DNA of 36,638 nucleotides from Ramicandelaber brevisporus (lineage: Eukaryota; Kickxellomycota; Ramicandelaberales; Ramicandelaberaceae). The notes under the pieces were generated by a model that was not told where the DNA came from, made no database searches, and worked only from the letters and a program-made list of their open reading frames with translations. A program made the translations under genes and the position numbers. Position 1 is the stretch's first letter. Every line of letters starts with the position of its first letter. The DNA is taken from positions 7,540 to 44,177 of the forward strand of contig MU602836.1 in NCBI GenBank assembly GCA_025201865.1. The letters run 5' to 3'. Positions 29,281-36,638 of the stretch are shown here, one piece after another.

Positions 29281-29566
29281 TTTATAGATCTGCTGTTGGT
29301 AACTGCTGTTGTTGAAACTTTTCAAGGTGGGATCAAAAGCAGGTAGTTTGAGAGAGGGCGAGATCAACAGCCTTTGTGTGCTGTTTTGCACTGGTCAGCA
29401 GTGGATCTTCCTGCCCTTCGCTTCCCGTATGTACGAAACGTGTGTGTGTGTCTGAGAGATTTAAAAAAATAAATCAAAAATTTCTCATGTGAGCCAAAAT
29501 GGCGGGAAAAATCATGAAATTAATTAGAAAAGTTACAAAAGTTACAAGGTAGAAATTAAGGACAAT

Positions 29567-30601
29567 TTACACTTTGCTCCAAAAGTCAATTACTGCAATA
29601 TCTACAACTTCTTCATCCAACAGCAGCAGTTCCTCGCTACTGCTTCTACTTCTACTTCTACTTCTGCTGCTGTTGTTGGATGAAGACTGATGCCGAAACA
29701 AATCCTGCATGATTGAATCTTTGATGCTGGCCAGCTCCTTGTACGTCCGTTTGGCTGTTCCATTTGGTTCCTTCAGAACGGTGTTGATGGCCCGGTTTAG
29801 CGCAATGTTGACAGCATGTTTGATGCTTCCTGAAGTTGCCTCTCTGTCCTTTGCTCGTTGCTCGTGCTGTAGCTGCTCCCTGTGCCGTCTATCAGCATCG
29901 CGTCGACACCTGGAAGGATGTTCATCAACTAGAGTTCGCCATACTGCGTCAGCTTGAGCAGACAACTCATCTTCATCAATACTGCTGCCATTGACACGTA
30001 TCCATTCATGCTCAAAGTCATCCGGTGAATCCCAAGGTGTCTCCAAAAGAGTGGCCATTTTGTCAATAGTTTCGGGCGTAACTGTTCTGCCGCTTGCATC
30101 TGGAGATCGCTCTGACAGCCGTCGTTTAGCTACATTATCCGGGCATTCGACCACAACAGTTCGGTATTGGGCAAAATGCCTTGAGCTAATTTGAAAGACT
30201 TGTTTGCGCATACTGCGATAATACATGTTGTCATCCACAATAATCACTCTCTTTAACAGCACATCTTCTTCCTCTTTCTCTCGTTCATTTTCTGGTGATA
30301 GTAATGATGATGGTGATGGCTGTGACGCTGAAGCTGCTGCTGCATTGTTCAACAGCTGCTCGATGGTGGCCAGAGCTCGTCGCCTAGCATCATTGTATCG
30401 CTCATCAATGTCTTTGATACTGTGAATGTCCGGAATCGGTCCAATCCATGCTGGCAAGATGTCATCAAAACAAACCACGTCCACTTGAATACCATCTGGA
30501 TACTGAGCCACCAGCTTCGCTGCGAGAGCCGACTTGCCAGCACATGGTATCCCGCACAGCGTTACAACGCAGATCTCGCTCATCAACACTTCCGCAAGCA
30601 A
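29567..30601 (-). CDS. PSTK: PSTK-like O-phosphoseryl-tRNA(Sec) kinase
   Basis: This 344-aa P-loop kinase resembles PSTK, which phosphorylates Ser-tRNA(Sec) so that SepSecS can make selenocysteinyl-tRNA. The Walker A loop is GIPCAGKS (17-24), followed by VVCFDDILP (D46/D47). The diagnostic segment VIIVDDNMYYRSMRKQVFQI (119-138) matches PSTK (LDDNFYYQSMR), whereas the related Elongator factor Kti12 has DSLNYIKGYRYEL-like sequence. VTPETIDKMATLLETPW then EHEWIRVN parallels PSTK PPETIHLMGRKLE and AWEHNSL. The C-terminal helical domain (ALNRAINTVLKE, ELASIKDSIMQDLF) and the end VVDIAVIDFW also align with PSTK. Inserts: Ala/Ser/Pro plus acidic (about 85-113) and an Arg-Ser run before the end. The start could instead be Met7 (30583). 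It is divergent from ataxin-10, 42 bp away. Confidence 0.8.
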   Translation of the reverse strand: MLAEVLMSEICVVTLCGIPCAGKSALAAKLVAQYPDGIQVDVVCFDDILPAWIGPIPDIHSIKDIDERYNDARRRALATIEQLLNNAAAASASQPSPSSLLSPENEREKEEEDVLLKRVIIVDDNMYYRSMRKQVFQISSRHFAQYRTVVVECPDNVAKRRLSERSPDASGRTVTPETIDKMATLLETPWDSPDDFEHEWIRVNGSSIDEDELSAQADAVWRTLVDEHPSRCRRDADRRHREQLQHEQRAKDREATSGSIKHAVNIALNRAINTVLKEPNGTAKRTYKELASIKDSIMQDLFRHQSSSNNSSRSRSRSRSSSEELLLLDEEVVDIAVIDFWSKV

Positions 30602-30643
30602 CTAAACACACAAAAAAACACAATACGAACTTTATTATTGGAG
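30602..30643. promoter_or_regulatory. Very short divergent promoter, PSTK / ataxin-10
   Basis: Only 42 bp separate the two start codons (60 bp if PSTK starts at Met7). The stretch is A-rich on the plus strand (ACACACAAAAAAACACAATA). No TATA box for either gene is obvious. The promoters probably share or overlap, or extend into the coding regions. Confidence 0.5.
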
Positions 30644-32167
30644 ATGCAAACAACAGCAAGTGCAGATCAACGCGAGGGTGAAGTCGAGATCAACTCACTT
30701 CTGCGCAGCAGTATTGATGCTCGTGTCGAGTGCGGCAAGTCAGACGAGTTCTGGGCTAACATTTACAAGTCGCTCGACAAGCTCATTTACGATACGCCGA
30801 CCACTGCCCAAAGTCTGCAAGAAATACGCGTCTACTGCATACGGCTTCGTAACTTGGTTGCGCAAGTGCCCGATAATCAAACACTTGCTGTAACAGCAAT
30901 GAGGTTTGCATCAGACATACCGCCACGCTCTGCAGTGCACTATTTGACAGCTGTGATGCAAGAAAAGACGATTCCTCTTTTGACAAATGCGAGCAATTCA
31001 TCAGTTTCTACCGCGGTTAGAAAAGCAGCATTTGATGCATGCCGAGCGGCAATTCAAGCAATCGCCAATATTGCGGGTGGCAACAACTACGGCACAAACT
31101 TCATTGGCTTATGGACCACTCCTGACTCCAAGTTCCTGCCAATGCTCGCAAAGTTGCCAAATGTGGATGGTGTATTCGCTCATGATTTGGCGATCATGAT
31201 GATGAACTTTTGTCAAGCCAGTGAAAATAGCAGCCATGGAACAGCTACATGGCCAGTGGTTATGGATGGAGATTGCAAGTTTTTGGTGGCGACAATTCTG
31301 GAAAGATGTGTAGCGTCGATTGAAGATGTTGACGATAACTTGTTTAACGTTGTGAGCAGTCTGCTGGAACATGTTTTACGAGGCGGAGCTCTCCGGAACT
31401 TAATCAGTCAGGAAAATATGAAAAAGTGTGCAGAATATGGCATTGTAGAGGACTGGATGCAGTATCGAGCTGGTGTGTTGAAACTCACTGCCTCGATTCT
31501 GGCAGAACAGACGGATTCATTTAATATTGGGATGGAGACAGTAGATGAACTGATTCATGGACTTGAAGATGATGTCAAATACACTGTTGAGCACGTGCGA
31601 CCTGACTTGTCTTCACCAGCAACTCAGTCCAAGCCGGTTATTCTAGACTTAGCGTCAACTGCCGATAGATTATTGATTGTAGCACATACACTTGAGATTC
31701 TCGCGCATGTTACTGGCACTGAGGCCACTTCTCCATTTGTTGTTCCTCACTCAGCCCAAATTGAGAGCACCCTCGAATCCATGCTCAAGACTCTGATTGG
31801 ATTCTTGTACTTTTTGGACAGTATCATTCCTCAGATATCGAGACTCAGTGACCGCAACCAATCCCCTTCAGCTACACCTTCAGATACAGCAGCTACTGCA
31901 TCTACCACACCAGAATCGGTGCAACAAATGGCACGCTTCAAGCGAGATGTGGTTCAGATCATTGGCAACGTATCGCATCGCAACAAATTTGTACAGGACA
32001 AGATTCGAGAGCTTGGCGGAATTCCAATTGTGCTAAAGCACTGCACCATTGATGAACTGAATCCGTACATTCGAGAGTATGCGGTCTTTGCGATGCACAA
32101 TATACTTGAGAACAACGTGGAGAACCAGACACTAGTCGAGAGTATGAAGCCTGTTAATAACCAGTAG
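30644..32167 (+). CDS. ATXN10: Ataxin-10 homologue
   Basis: This 507-aa armadillo-like protein matches the ataxin-10/yeast Ctr86 family, linked to cytokinesis and polarity, with no enzymatic motif. The ataxin-10 domain at the C-terminus (about 430-500) is clear: FKRDVVQIIGNVSHRNKF, VQDKIRELGGIPIVLKHC, TIDELNPYIREYAVFAMHNI and LENNVENQTLVESMKP. The preceding 400 residues are helical, with Leu/Ala-rich repeats (VRKAAFDACRAAIQAIANIA, FLVATILERCVASIEDVDD) consistent with ARM repeats. The frame is open further upstream to 30422, but that part overlaps the start of the opposite-strand PSTK gene and lacks family similarity, so MQTTASADQREGEVEIN at 30644 is chosen. A Thr/Ala/Ser-rich loop (about 410-425) sits before the domain. 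Confidence 0.9.
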   Translation: MQTTASADQREGEVEINSLLRSSIDARVECGKSDEFWANIYKSLDKLIYDTPTTAQSLQEIRVYCIRLRNLVAQVPDNQTLAVTAMRFASDIPPRSAVHYLTAVMQEKTIPLLTNASNSSVSTAVRKAAFDACRAAIQAIANIAGGNNYGTNFIGLWTTPDSKFLPMLAKLPNVDGVFAHDLAIMMMNFCQASENSSHGTATWPVVMDGDCKFLVATILERCVASIEDVDDNLFNVVSSLLEHVLRGGALRNLISQENMKKCAEYGIVEDWMQYRAGVLKLTASILAEQTDSFNIGMETVDELIHGLEDDVKYTVEHVRPDLSSPATQSKPVILDLASTADRLLIVAHTLEILAHVTGTEATSPFVVPHSAQIESTLESMLKTLIGFLYFLDSIIPQISRLSDRNQSPSATPSDTAATASTTPESVQQMARFKRDVVQIIGNVSHRNKFVQDKIRELGGIPIVLKHCTIDELNPYIREYAVFAMHNILENNVENQTLVESMKPVNNQ

Positions 32168-33007
32168 ATCAAGCAAGTTGCTTTAATTATACACGAGCAT
32201 TAAGGGAGTTTAAAAGCATTTCTGTAGTTGAGATCAGAGAGCAAACAAACCAGTCGCTTCGTTTGTGGGAATCAAAACAAAACAAACGCGAATAAAATCG
32301 ACAAATCGACTCCATCCTTCCACGCTGTATTGCAGCAATGAACATTCATCGCCAGCGACATTCCTGTGCAATTGAGTCGTACTAAAACTAAACACATGTT
32401 TAACATCTATTTACTCTTAAAACACCCACTTGCTCTCACTGATGTGCTTGCCAGCGTGCTTGGCCGCTGCTCCCCAGCGATTGTAGAGAGACAAAATGCC
32501 GTGTTACCAGCGCTGTGGAATCTGCCAGGATTGTGCAGAGGAAGCTGGCGATAGGCGGGGAAACTAAATGACTAATTCTTTGTTTTAGCTAGCTTCGGCA
32601 TGAACCTATGTCACTGCCCAATAAAAGAGAGGCACAGGCAGTCAAAGTGCGACTCCAATAAAGAAATTATAACGTACATTTCTCACTGACTGACAGGAGT
32701 TTCTTTTCTTTTTTTGAGCGCAAACCTCCGTCAATCACATTACCCTGATCCGTAAGTTTGCATTTCCAAGTGTCCTTCATTCAGCTCGTTTACGCAATCG
32801 GATGCTTTGAGCCTATGGGCTTTTGTGATTTTTTTTGTTACATACCCGAGCGCTATGATGTGCGTCAGTGATATACTTGAGTGTGGTACCCTGTCCAACG
32901 AGTTCGCTCTCATTTTGTTTTTTTTTTTAAAAAAAGTGAGTGGCAGCGCCTTATCCTATACTAATCTACCAGTCATCCATCCACTCAAAGGTTGAATGGA
33001 AAAGCAT

Positions 33008-33053
33008 CACACATACATACATACACTCACATACACTCACATACATACACACA
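33008..33053. repeat. ACAT/ACTC tandem repeat
   Basis: Tetramer and decamer units of CATA and CACTCACATA in tandem, about 45 bp, in the upstream region of PTR2. Confidence 0.85.
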
Positions 33054-33507
33054 GTAAACGCTACAGAAATAACTTTTTTCTTTCCTTTCCTCCTCTAACG
33101 CTTTGCAACTTGCAACTTGCAGCTCATAGAAGCAGAAGCAACACAGCCTTCACTCTCTCAACACTGCACGTTTCTTTTGTCTTCATTCTTTTGCTGTTTT
33201 GTTTTGTGTTTATTATAACATTACATTCACTCTCGCAGCTCTTTTCCCTTTTGGCCGCCTTTTTGGTTTGCTTGCATATACTAACTATTTTGATACTGAA
33301 GAGGCTTCTGTCTGCCGTTTGCCTCTCGTGTTCTTTCTCTTGTTGCCGTTGCTGCTGTTGTTGTTACTGTTGCCATTGCTGTTGCAGCTCGAAACAAATA
33401 CAAAGTCCGTTGCTTCTCGCCCCTTGTTCCATTCTCACTATTCTTTTCTCCAGCTCTGCTAACTCTGCCTGCTCAAGTCACAAACTTCGCTTACGTTCTG
33501 TTTCGCT

Positions 33508-33563
33508 CTCTCTCTCTCTCTTTTCACCCTATCTCTTTCTCTTTCTCTATCTCTGTCTCTCTC
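33508..33563 (+). repeat. CT-rich tract directly before PTR2 start
   Basis: An almost pure pyrimidine stretch including CTCTCTCTCTCTCTC and TCTTTCTCTTTCTC, ending three bases before the ATG. CT-rich leaders of this type mark strong promoters in several fungi. Confidence 0.8.
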
Positions 33564-33566
33564 GAA

Positions 33567-36092
33567 ATGGGATATCGCAGTCCAACTTCGCCACCCGTTC
33601 AATCATCTGTTGATTACGAGAGTGGATACGAATACAGTCCTGCTCTTCACAGTCATTACCAACAGCACCACCAACACCAACACCAGCAGCAGCAACAGAA
33701 TCCATACTCGCAGTCATCGTACGCTCCACTGAGTCCTCTCTCTAATGCAAGCTCTCCAGCACAAACCCCAGCTCAACTGGCAACTACAACATCTGGAGCA
33801 TATGTGAATACAACTCTCAACCGCGCGGTGCTTGCGACAAATGAATCGTATGGCTCAACAGTGCGCTCCAACGCTCGGTCAGCTTCTGGAGTGACTTCTG
33901 ATCCCGTGAAGCCACCTCGCCATCCAAATCATTTCTCACGTTCTTATAACCAGCAGCAGCAGACACAGTCGCAGTATCAGAAGCAGATTTTGTCCACATC
34001 AGCGCTGAGCGATGACAACATCGACTTTGAATACGACAGCGAGAGCAAGTCGCCGTATATGCTGTCATCCATCAATTCTGCTAATAGTGCAAAGACACAG
34101 CGTTACCAGCTCACGAGTCCAATTATCAATCAGCAACACGCGCAGACACAGACACAATCACCCCCGTTGTATGCCGAGCAGCCACCGATGAACAAAGAGG
34201 GCTACTCGCTGAGGTCGTATCCAGTCAACAAGGCTATATCCAGCACAGTGGTCGGCAGTGCCAAGAGTAATCCGACGTACGAGTATGGAGGCGGTGGTGT
34301 TTCTGGTTCATCACCAAATGCACTGATTGATGGATCATCGGCTGCCGAGTATGGATACAAGTCGCTGGATTACAAGTCAACTGAGTCACCATTCCGTGCT
34401 GGCGAAGGTGGTGGTGCAGGTGGAAGTGGTGGCTTCATCGACACCAGTTTTGACGAGCCACGCGAGGCCACCGAGGAGCAGCTTGAGAACTTCCGCCACA
34501 TTGCCGATATAGTCCCCAAAGCCGCATTCTTCATTGTGTTCACCGAGCTGTGTGAACGGTTTGCGTACTATGGCGTGTCTGCACTCTTCCAGAACTACGT
34601 CGAGCTGCAGTATAACAGCGTTAAGGGCAACAACCAAGGTGGCTTGGACAGGGGACCGCAAGTTGCCACTGCTCTCACCACATTCTTTGGCTTCTGGACA
34701 TATCTGACTCCAGTCTTTGGCGCGATCATTGCCGACCAGTTCCTGGGCAAGTTCCGCACCATTGTGATCGCATCTGTCATGTACGCCATTGGTCTTTCGC
34801 TGCTGACTGTCTCGAGCCTGCCAGTGTTCATTGATCAGGATGGACCAAAGCTGGTTGCGACAATTGGGTTTATTGTGTCAATCATCATCATCGGAATTGG
34901 CACTGGTGGCATCAAGTCGAACATCTCCGCCATGGTCGCTGAACAACAGCGCCAGATTCGGCCATATGTCAAAGTGCTGCCGAGTGGTGAGAGGGTTGTT
35001 GTCAATCCAGGTATGACTGTGCAGCGCATCTTCAATTGGTTTTATTGGTCAATCAATGTCGGCTCGCTGTCGTCCATCCCAACCACAATCATTGAGAAAT
35101 GGATCAACTTTTGGCCGGCTTATTTGATTCCCACAGCGGTGTTTGCACTTGGTATGATGGTTTTCATTGCTGGCAACAGATACTATCGGCACGTGGCACC
35201 CACCGGTTCAATCATGATGCTGGCCGGCCAGGCTGTCAAATTGGGCTTGAAGCGAAGCCGAGAGGCTGCTGCTGCTGGTCTTCGGCTGGTTCACACCCAA
35301 GGTCAGTACCGCCCTGGCAGATTGGACTGGGCCAAGCCATCCACATTCCGGCCAGCAGAGAAGGCAGAACTCCAAGTTCAGTGGAACGACATATTCATTG
35401 ACGAACTCAAGCGCACTCTCAAGGCTTGCAAAGTGTTTTTGTTCTTCCCGATTTACTGGGTTTGCTACATGCAGATTACCAACAATCTTGTCTCGCAAGC
35501 ATCCGTCATGAACTCTGGCAAGCTGCCCAACGATCTCATGCAGAACATCAATCCCATCGTGCTCATCATCTTCATTCCCATTTTCGATCTCTGGATTTAC
35601 CCACAGCTGGCTCGCCTCAACATCAACTTCCGGCCAATCTCGCGTATCACAGCTGGTTTCATCTGTGGCGCACTGTCAATGGCATATTCAGCGATCACTC
35701 AAGCTCGCATCTACAGCATTTACCAGCAAGATCACGGTCCCAATCAGTATCCGACTTCAGAGTCAACAGCCAACATTTCCATCTGGTGGCAGTCGCCATC
35801 GTATGCGCTCATCAGCATCTCTGAGATTTTTGCGCTGATTACTGGTCTGGAATATGCATTCAACAAGGCACCGGCGTCAATGAAGGCGGTTGTCGTGTCG
35901 TTGTTTATGCTTACGGGATGCTTTGGTGCAATTTTGAACTACGCGTTCATTCCGTTGGTGCAGGATCCACACCTCACGTTAATGTACGCAATCATTGCGG
36001 GAATTACGGCAGTGCTGGCAGTGGCGTTCCGAATCATCTTCAGAGATTACGACCGTGAAGAGGTTATGGAAAACGTCATCGGTCGTAACTAA
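33567..36092 (+). CDS. PTR2: POT/PTR2-family proton-coupled oligopeptide transporter
   Basis: This 841-aa plasma-membrane transporter would import di- and tripeptides with protons. The first 300 residues are disordered and Gln/Ser/Pro/Tyr-rich, longer than in most PTR2 proteins (about 600 aa). The transporter begins with IVPKAAFFIVFTELCERFAYYG, split here as IVPKAAFFIVFTE then LCERFAYYG; the proton-coupling ExxER is E327-L-C-E330-R331. Later motifs include FFGFWTYLTPVFGAIIAD, GIGTGGIKSNISAMVAEQ (the FGTGGIKP-like signature), FNWFYWSINVGSLSS, FFPIYWVCYMQITNNLVSQA and MTGLEYAFNKAP-like ITGLEYAFNKAPASMKAV. About 12 membrane helices are expected. A charged cytosolic loop lies mid-protein (GLKRSREAAAAGLRL). 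The start follows a pyrimidine tract. Confidence 0.95.
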   Translation: MGYRSPTSPPVQSSVDYESGYEYSPALHSHYQQHHQHQHQQQQQNPYSQSSYAPLSPLSNASSPAQTPAQLATTTSGAYVNTTLNRAVLATNESYGSTVRSNARSASGVTSDPVKPPRHPNHFSRSYNQQQQTQSQYQKQILSTSALSDDNIDFEYDSESKSPYMLSSINSANSAKTQRYQLTSPIINQQHAQTQTQSPPLYAEQPPMNKEGYSLRSYPVNKAISSTVVGSAKSNPTYEYGGGGVSGSSPNALIDGSSAAEYGYKSLDYKSTESPFRAGEGGGAGGSGGFIDTSFDEPREATEEQLENFRHIADIVPKAAFFIVFTELCERFAYYGVSALFQNYVELQYNSVKGNNQGGLDRGPQVATALTTFFGFWTYLTPVFGAIIADQFLGKFRTIVIASVMYAIGLSLLTVSSLPVFIDQDGPKLVATIGFIVSIIIIGIGTGGIKSNISAMVAEQQRQIRPYVKVLPSGERVVVNPGMTVQRIFNWFYWSINVGSLSSIPTTIIEKWINFWPAYLIPTAVFALGMMVFIAGNRYYRHVAPTGSIMMLAGQAVKLGLKRSREAAAAGLRLVHTQGQYRPGRLDWAKPSTFRPAEKAELQVQWNDIFIDELKRTLKACKVFLFFPIYWVCYMQITNNLVSQASVMNSGKLPNDLMQNINPIVLIIFIPIFDLWIYPQLARLNINFRPISRITAGFICGALSMAYSAITQARIYSIYQQDHGPNQYPTSESTANISIWWQSPSYALISISEIFALITGLEYAFNKAPASMKAVVVSLFMLTGCFGAILNYAFIPLVQDPHLTLMYAIIAGITAVLAVAFRIIFRDYDREEVMENVIGRN

Positions 36093-36441
36093 ACTAATAC
36101 TTTATTCCTTAATTCTATTCTATTCGTTCTTTTCATTCTGTTTAATCTTCAATCATCATTTCATATGATTAGCCATATAGAGAGTACAAAGTGAAGAGAA
36201 CTCAGCAAATTCAAAGGAAAACATAGCGTCATGTGACACGAATGTGTGATGGTCTGTGTGGCCACTTTCCGCGTCTCACCAGAAAAAGCCTCACTTTGAA
36301 TCCGACTGCAGCTCTAGGCTGAGTATAAAGGCAGGCGTAACCCTTGCACCCACAGCACAGTCAACATATTTTCCGTGTCTTTCAATCATCACTCATCTCT
36401 GTTGTTACACATCCAATCTTGTACATTGCACTCCTCCACCG
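36093..36441. other. Intergenic region between PTR2 and homogentisate dioxygenase
   Basis: This 349-bp region has a T-rich 3' flank for PTR2, then the promoter of the next gene with a TATA box at 36324. No ATG lies between about 36355 and the start at 36442. Confidence 0.6.
36324..36329 (+). promoter_or_regulatory. TATA box (TATAAA)
   Basis: TATAAA lies 118 bp upstream of the homogentisate dioxygenase ATG. Initiation about 30 bases downstream gives a leader of about 85 nt in which 36442 is the first ATG. Confidence 0.7.
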
Positions 36442-36638
36442 ATGGCTGCAGCGAACCTCGAGTACCACGTCGGCTTTGGCAACAGCTTTGCCTCCGAGGC
36501 GATTCCCGGCGCGCTGCCCAAGAACCAGAGCCACCCGCAGCACAGCCCGTTCGGCCTGTACATCGAGCTGCTGTCCGGCTCGGCATTCACCGTGCCGCGC
36601 GCCGCCAACCAGCGCTCGCTGCTGTACCGCAAGCGGCC
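36442..36638 (+). CDS. HGD: Homogentisate 1,2-dioxygenase, 3' truncated by window edge
   Basis: Only the first 65 codons are visible; the frame is open at the right edge. The sequence [40 protein letters not shown] and [20 protein letters not shown] matches the N-terminus of homogentisate 1,2-dioxygenase (family pattern: YxxGFGNxxxSE, LPxGQNxPQ, PYxLYAEQLSGSAFTxPR, NxRSWLYR). The enzyme opens the aromatic ring of homogentisate to maleylacetoacetate using Fe(II). The iron ligands lie in the missing C-terminal part. The visible coding sequence is more GC-rich in wobble positions than most genes here, which suggests strong expression (inference). Together with tyrosine aminotransferase it belongs to tyrosine catabolism. 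Confidence 0.93.
   Translation, partial: MAAANLEYHVGFGNSFASEAIPGALPKNQSHPQHSPFGLYIELLSGSAFTVPRAANQRSLLYRKR

Larger units (their letters stand above)
32168..33566. other. Long intergenic region between ataxin-10 and PTR2
   Basis: At 1399 bp this is the largest stretch without a recognised gene. The first half is mixed, with a locally G/C-richer block around 32440-32565 that includes a few short inverted repeats. An ACAT/ACTC tandem repeat lies at 33008-33053. The last 250 bp are strongly C/T-rich and run into the PTR2 start, suggesting a long pyrimidine-rich leader. An out-of-frame ATG at 32996 opens a 205-codon frame that overlaps the PTR2 start and would act as an upstream ORF if transcribed; its product is low-complexity and not gene-like. 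Confidence 0.5.

Noticed and set aside
28639-29346. 235-codon plus-strand frame opposite RPL20
   Set aside because: RPL20 on the minus strand is conserved over its full length, so the opposite frame is incidental.
29567-30601. Kti12 (Elongator-associated ATPase) as the identity of this P-loop protein
   Set aside because: The DDNMYYRSMR segment and C-terminal end fit PSTK better. Kti12 stays as the main alternative.
32996-33613. 205-codon plus-strand frame overlapping the PTR2 start
   Set aside because: The translation is low-complexity Ser/Cys/Leu from a CT-rich leader, with no domain and overlapping a clear gene. At most an upstream ORF.
1-36638. CRISPR arrays, phage or insertion-sequence genes
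   Set aside because: No regular spacer arrays, integrases or transposases are visible; repeats are microsatellites within or between eukaryotic genes.
1-36638. A selenoprotein gene with in-frame TGA near PSTK
   Set aside because: None of the recognised genes shows family similarity continuing past a TGA stop, so no selenoprotein is supported in this window.

Overview
The window looks like nuclear DNA from an early-diverging fungus. Visible genes include fungal housekeeping genes (PAN3, NCS6, ALG6, RPL20, frataxin, a PTR2-type peptide transporter). They sit beside genes that yeast-like fungi usually lack or have strongly changed: a CPSF6-type cleavage factor, an SSX2IP/Msd1-type protein, ataxin-10 and a PSTK-like kinase of the selenocysteine pathway. 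Genes are compact and mostly intronless, with many Gln, Ser, Thr, Asn and Asp homopolymer tracts. This fits Zoopagomycota/Kickxellomycotina-like fungi (a Ramicandelaber-like genome is one possibility), but the species assignment is inference and not shown by the sequence.

Layout. 0-8 kb, plus strand: 3' part of a CPSF6-like RRM gene, PAN3, and a UBE3A/Hul4-like HECT ubiquitin ligase. 8-9.5 kb, minus strand: frataxin and a SAM methyltransferase. 10.1-14.3 kb, plus strand: three genes I do not recognise (a 502-aa polyQ protein, an AT-rich 196-aa orphan, a 160-aa protein). 14.7-20.1 kb, plus strand: tyrosine aminotransferase, ALG6, and a kinase-fold protein downstream of a 475-bp run of N. 20.5-23.0 kb, minus strand: an unrecognised 848-aa protein with a 19-Asp tract. 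23.8-25.0 kb, plus strand: NCS6. 25.1-30.6 kb, minus strand: an Msd1/SSX2IP-like coiled-coil gene with one intron, RPL20 and a PSTK-like kinase. 30.6-36.6 kb, plus strand: ataxin-10, a POT/PTR2 transporter, and the 5' end of homogentisate 1,2-dioxygenase, cut by the window edge.

Functional links. NCS6 (tRNA wobble-U thiolation) and PSTK (Ser-tRNA(Sec) phosphorylation) are both tRNA-modifying functions. Tyrosine aminotransferase and homogentisate dioxygenase are the first and third steps of tyrosine breakdown, about 20 kb apart. PAN3 and the CPSF6-like protein act at opposite ends of poly(A) tail metabolism. No operon logic is expected in such a genome; the closest shared control region is the 42-bp gap between the divergent PSTK and ataxin-10 genes.

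Most unusual content: the PSTK gene in a probable fungus; an apparent sequence module shared by the 160-aa and 848-aa orphan proteins; and the AT-rich 196-aa orphan, which has a TATA box and a long ATG-free leader.
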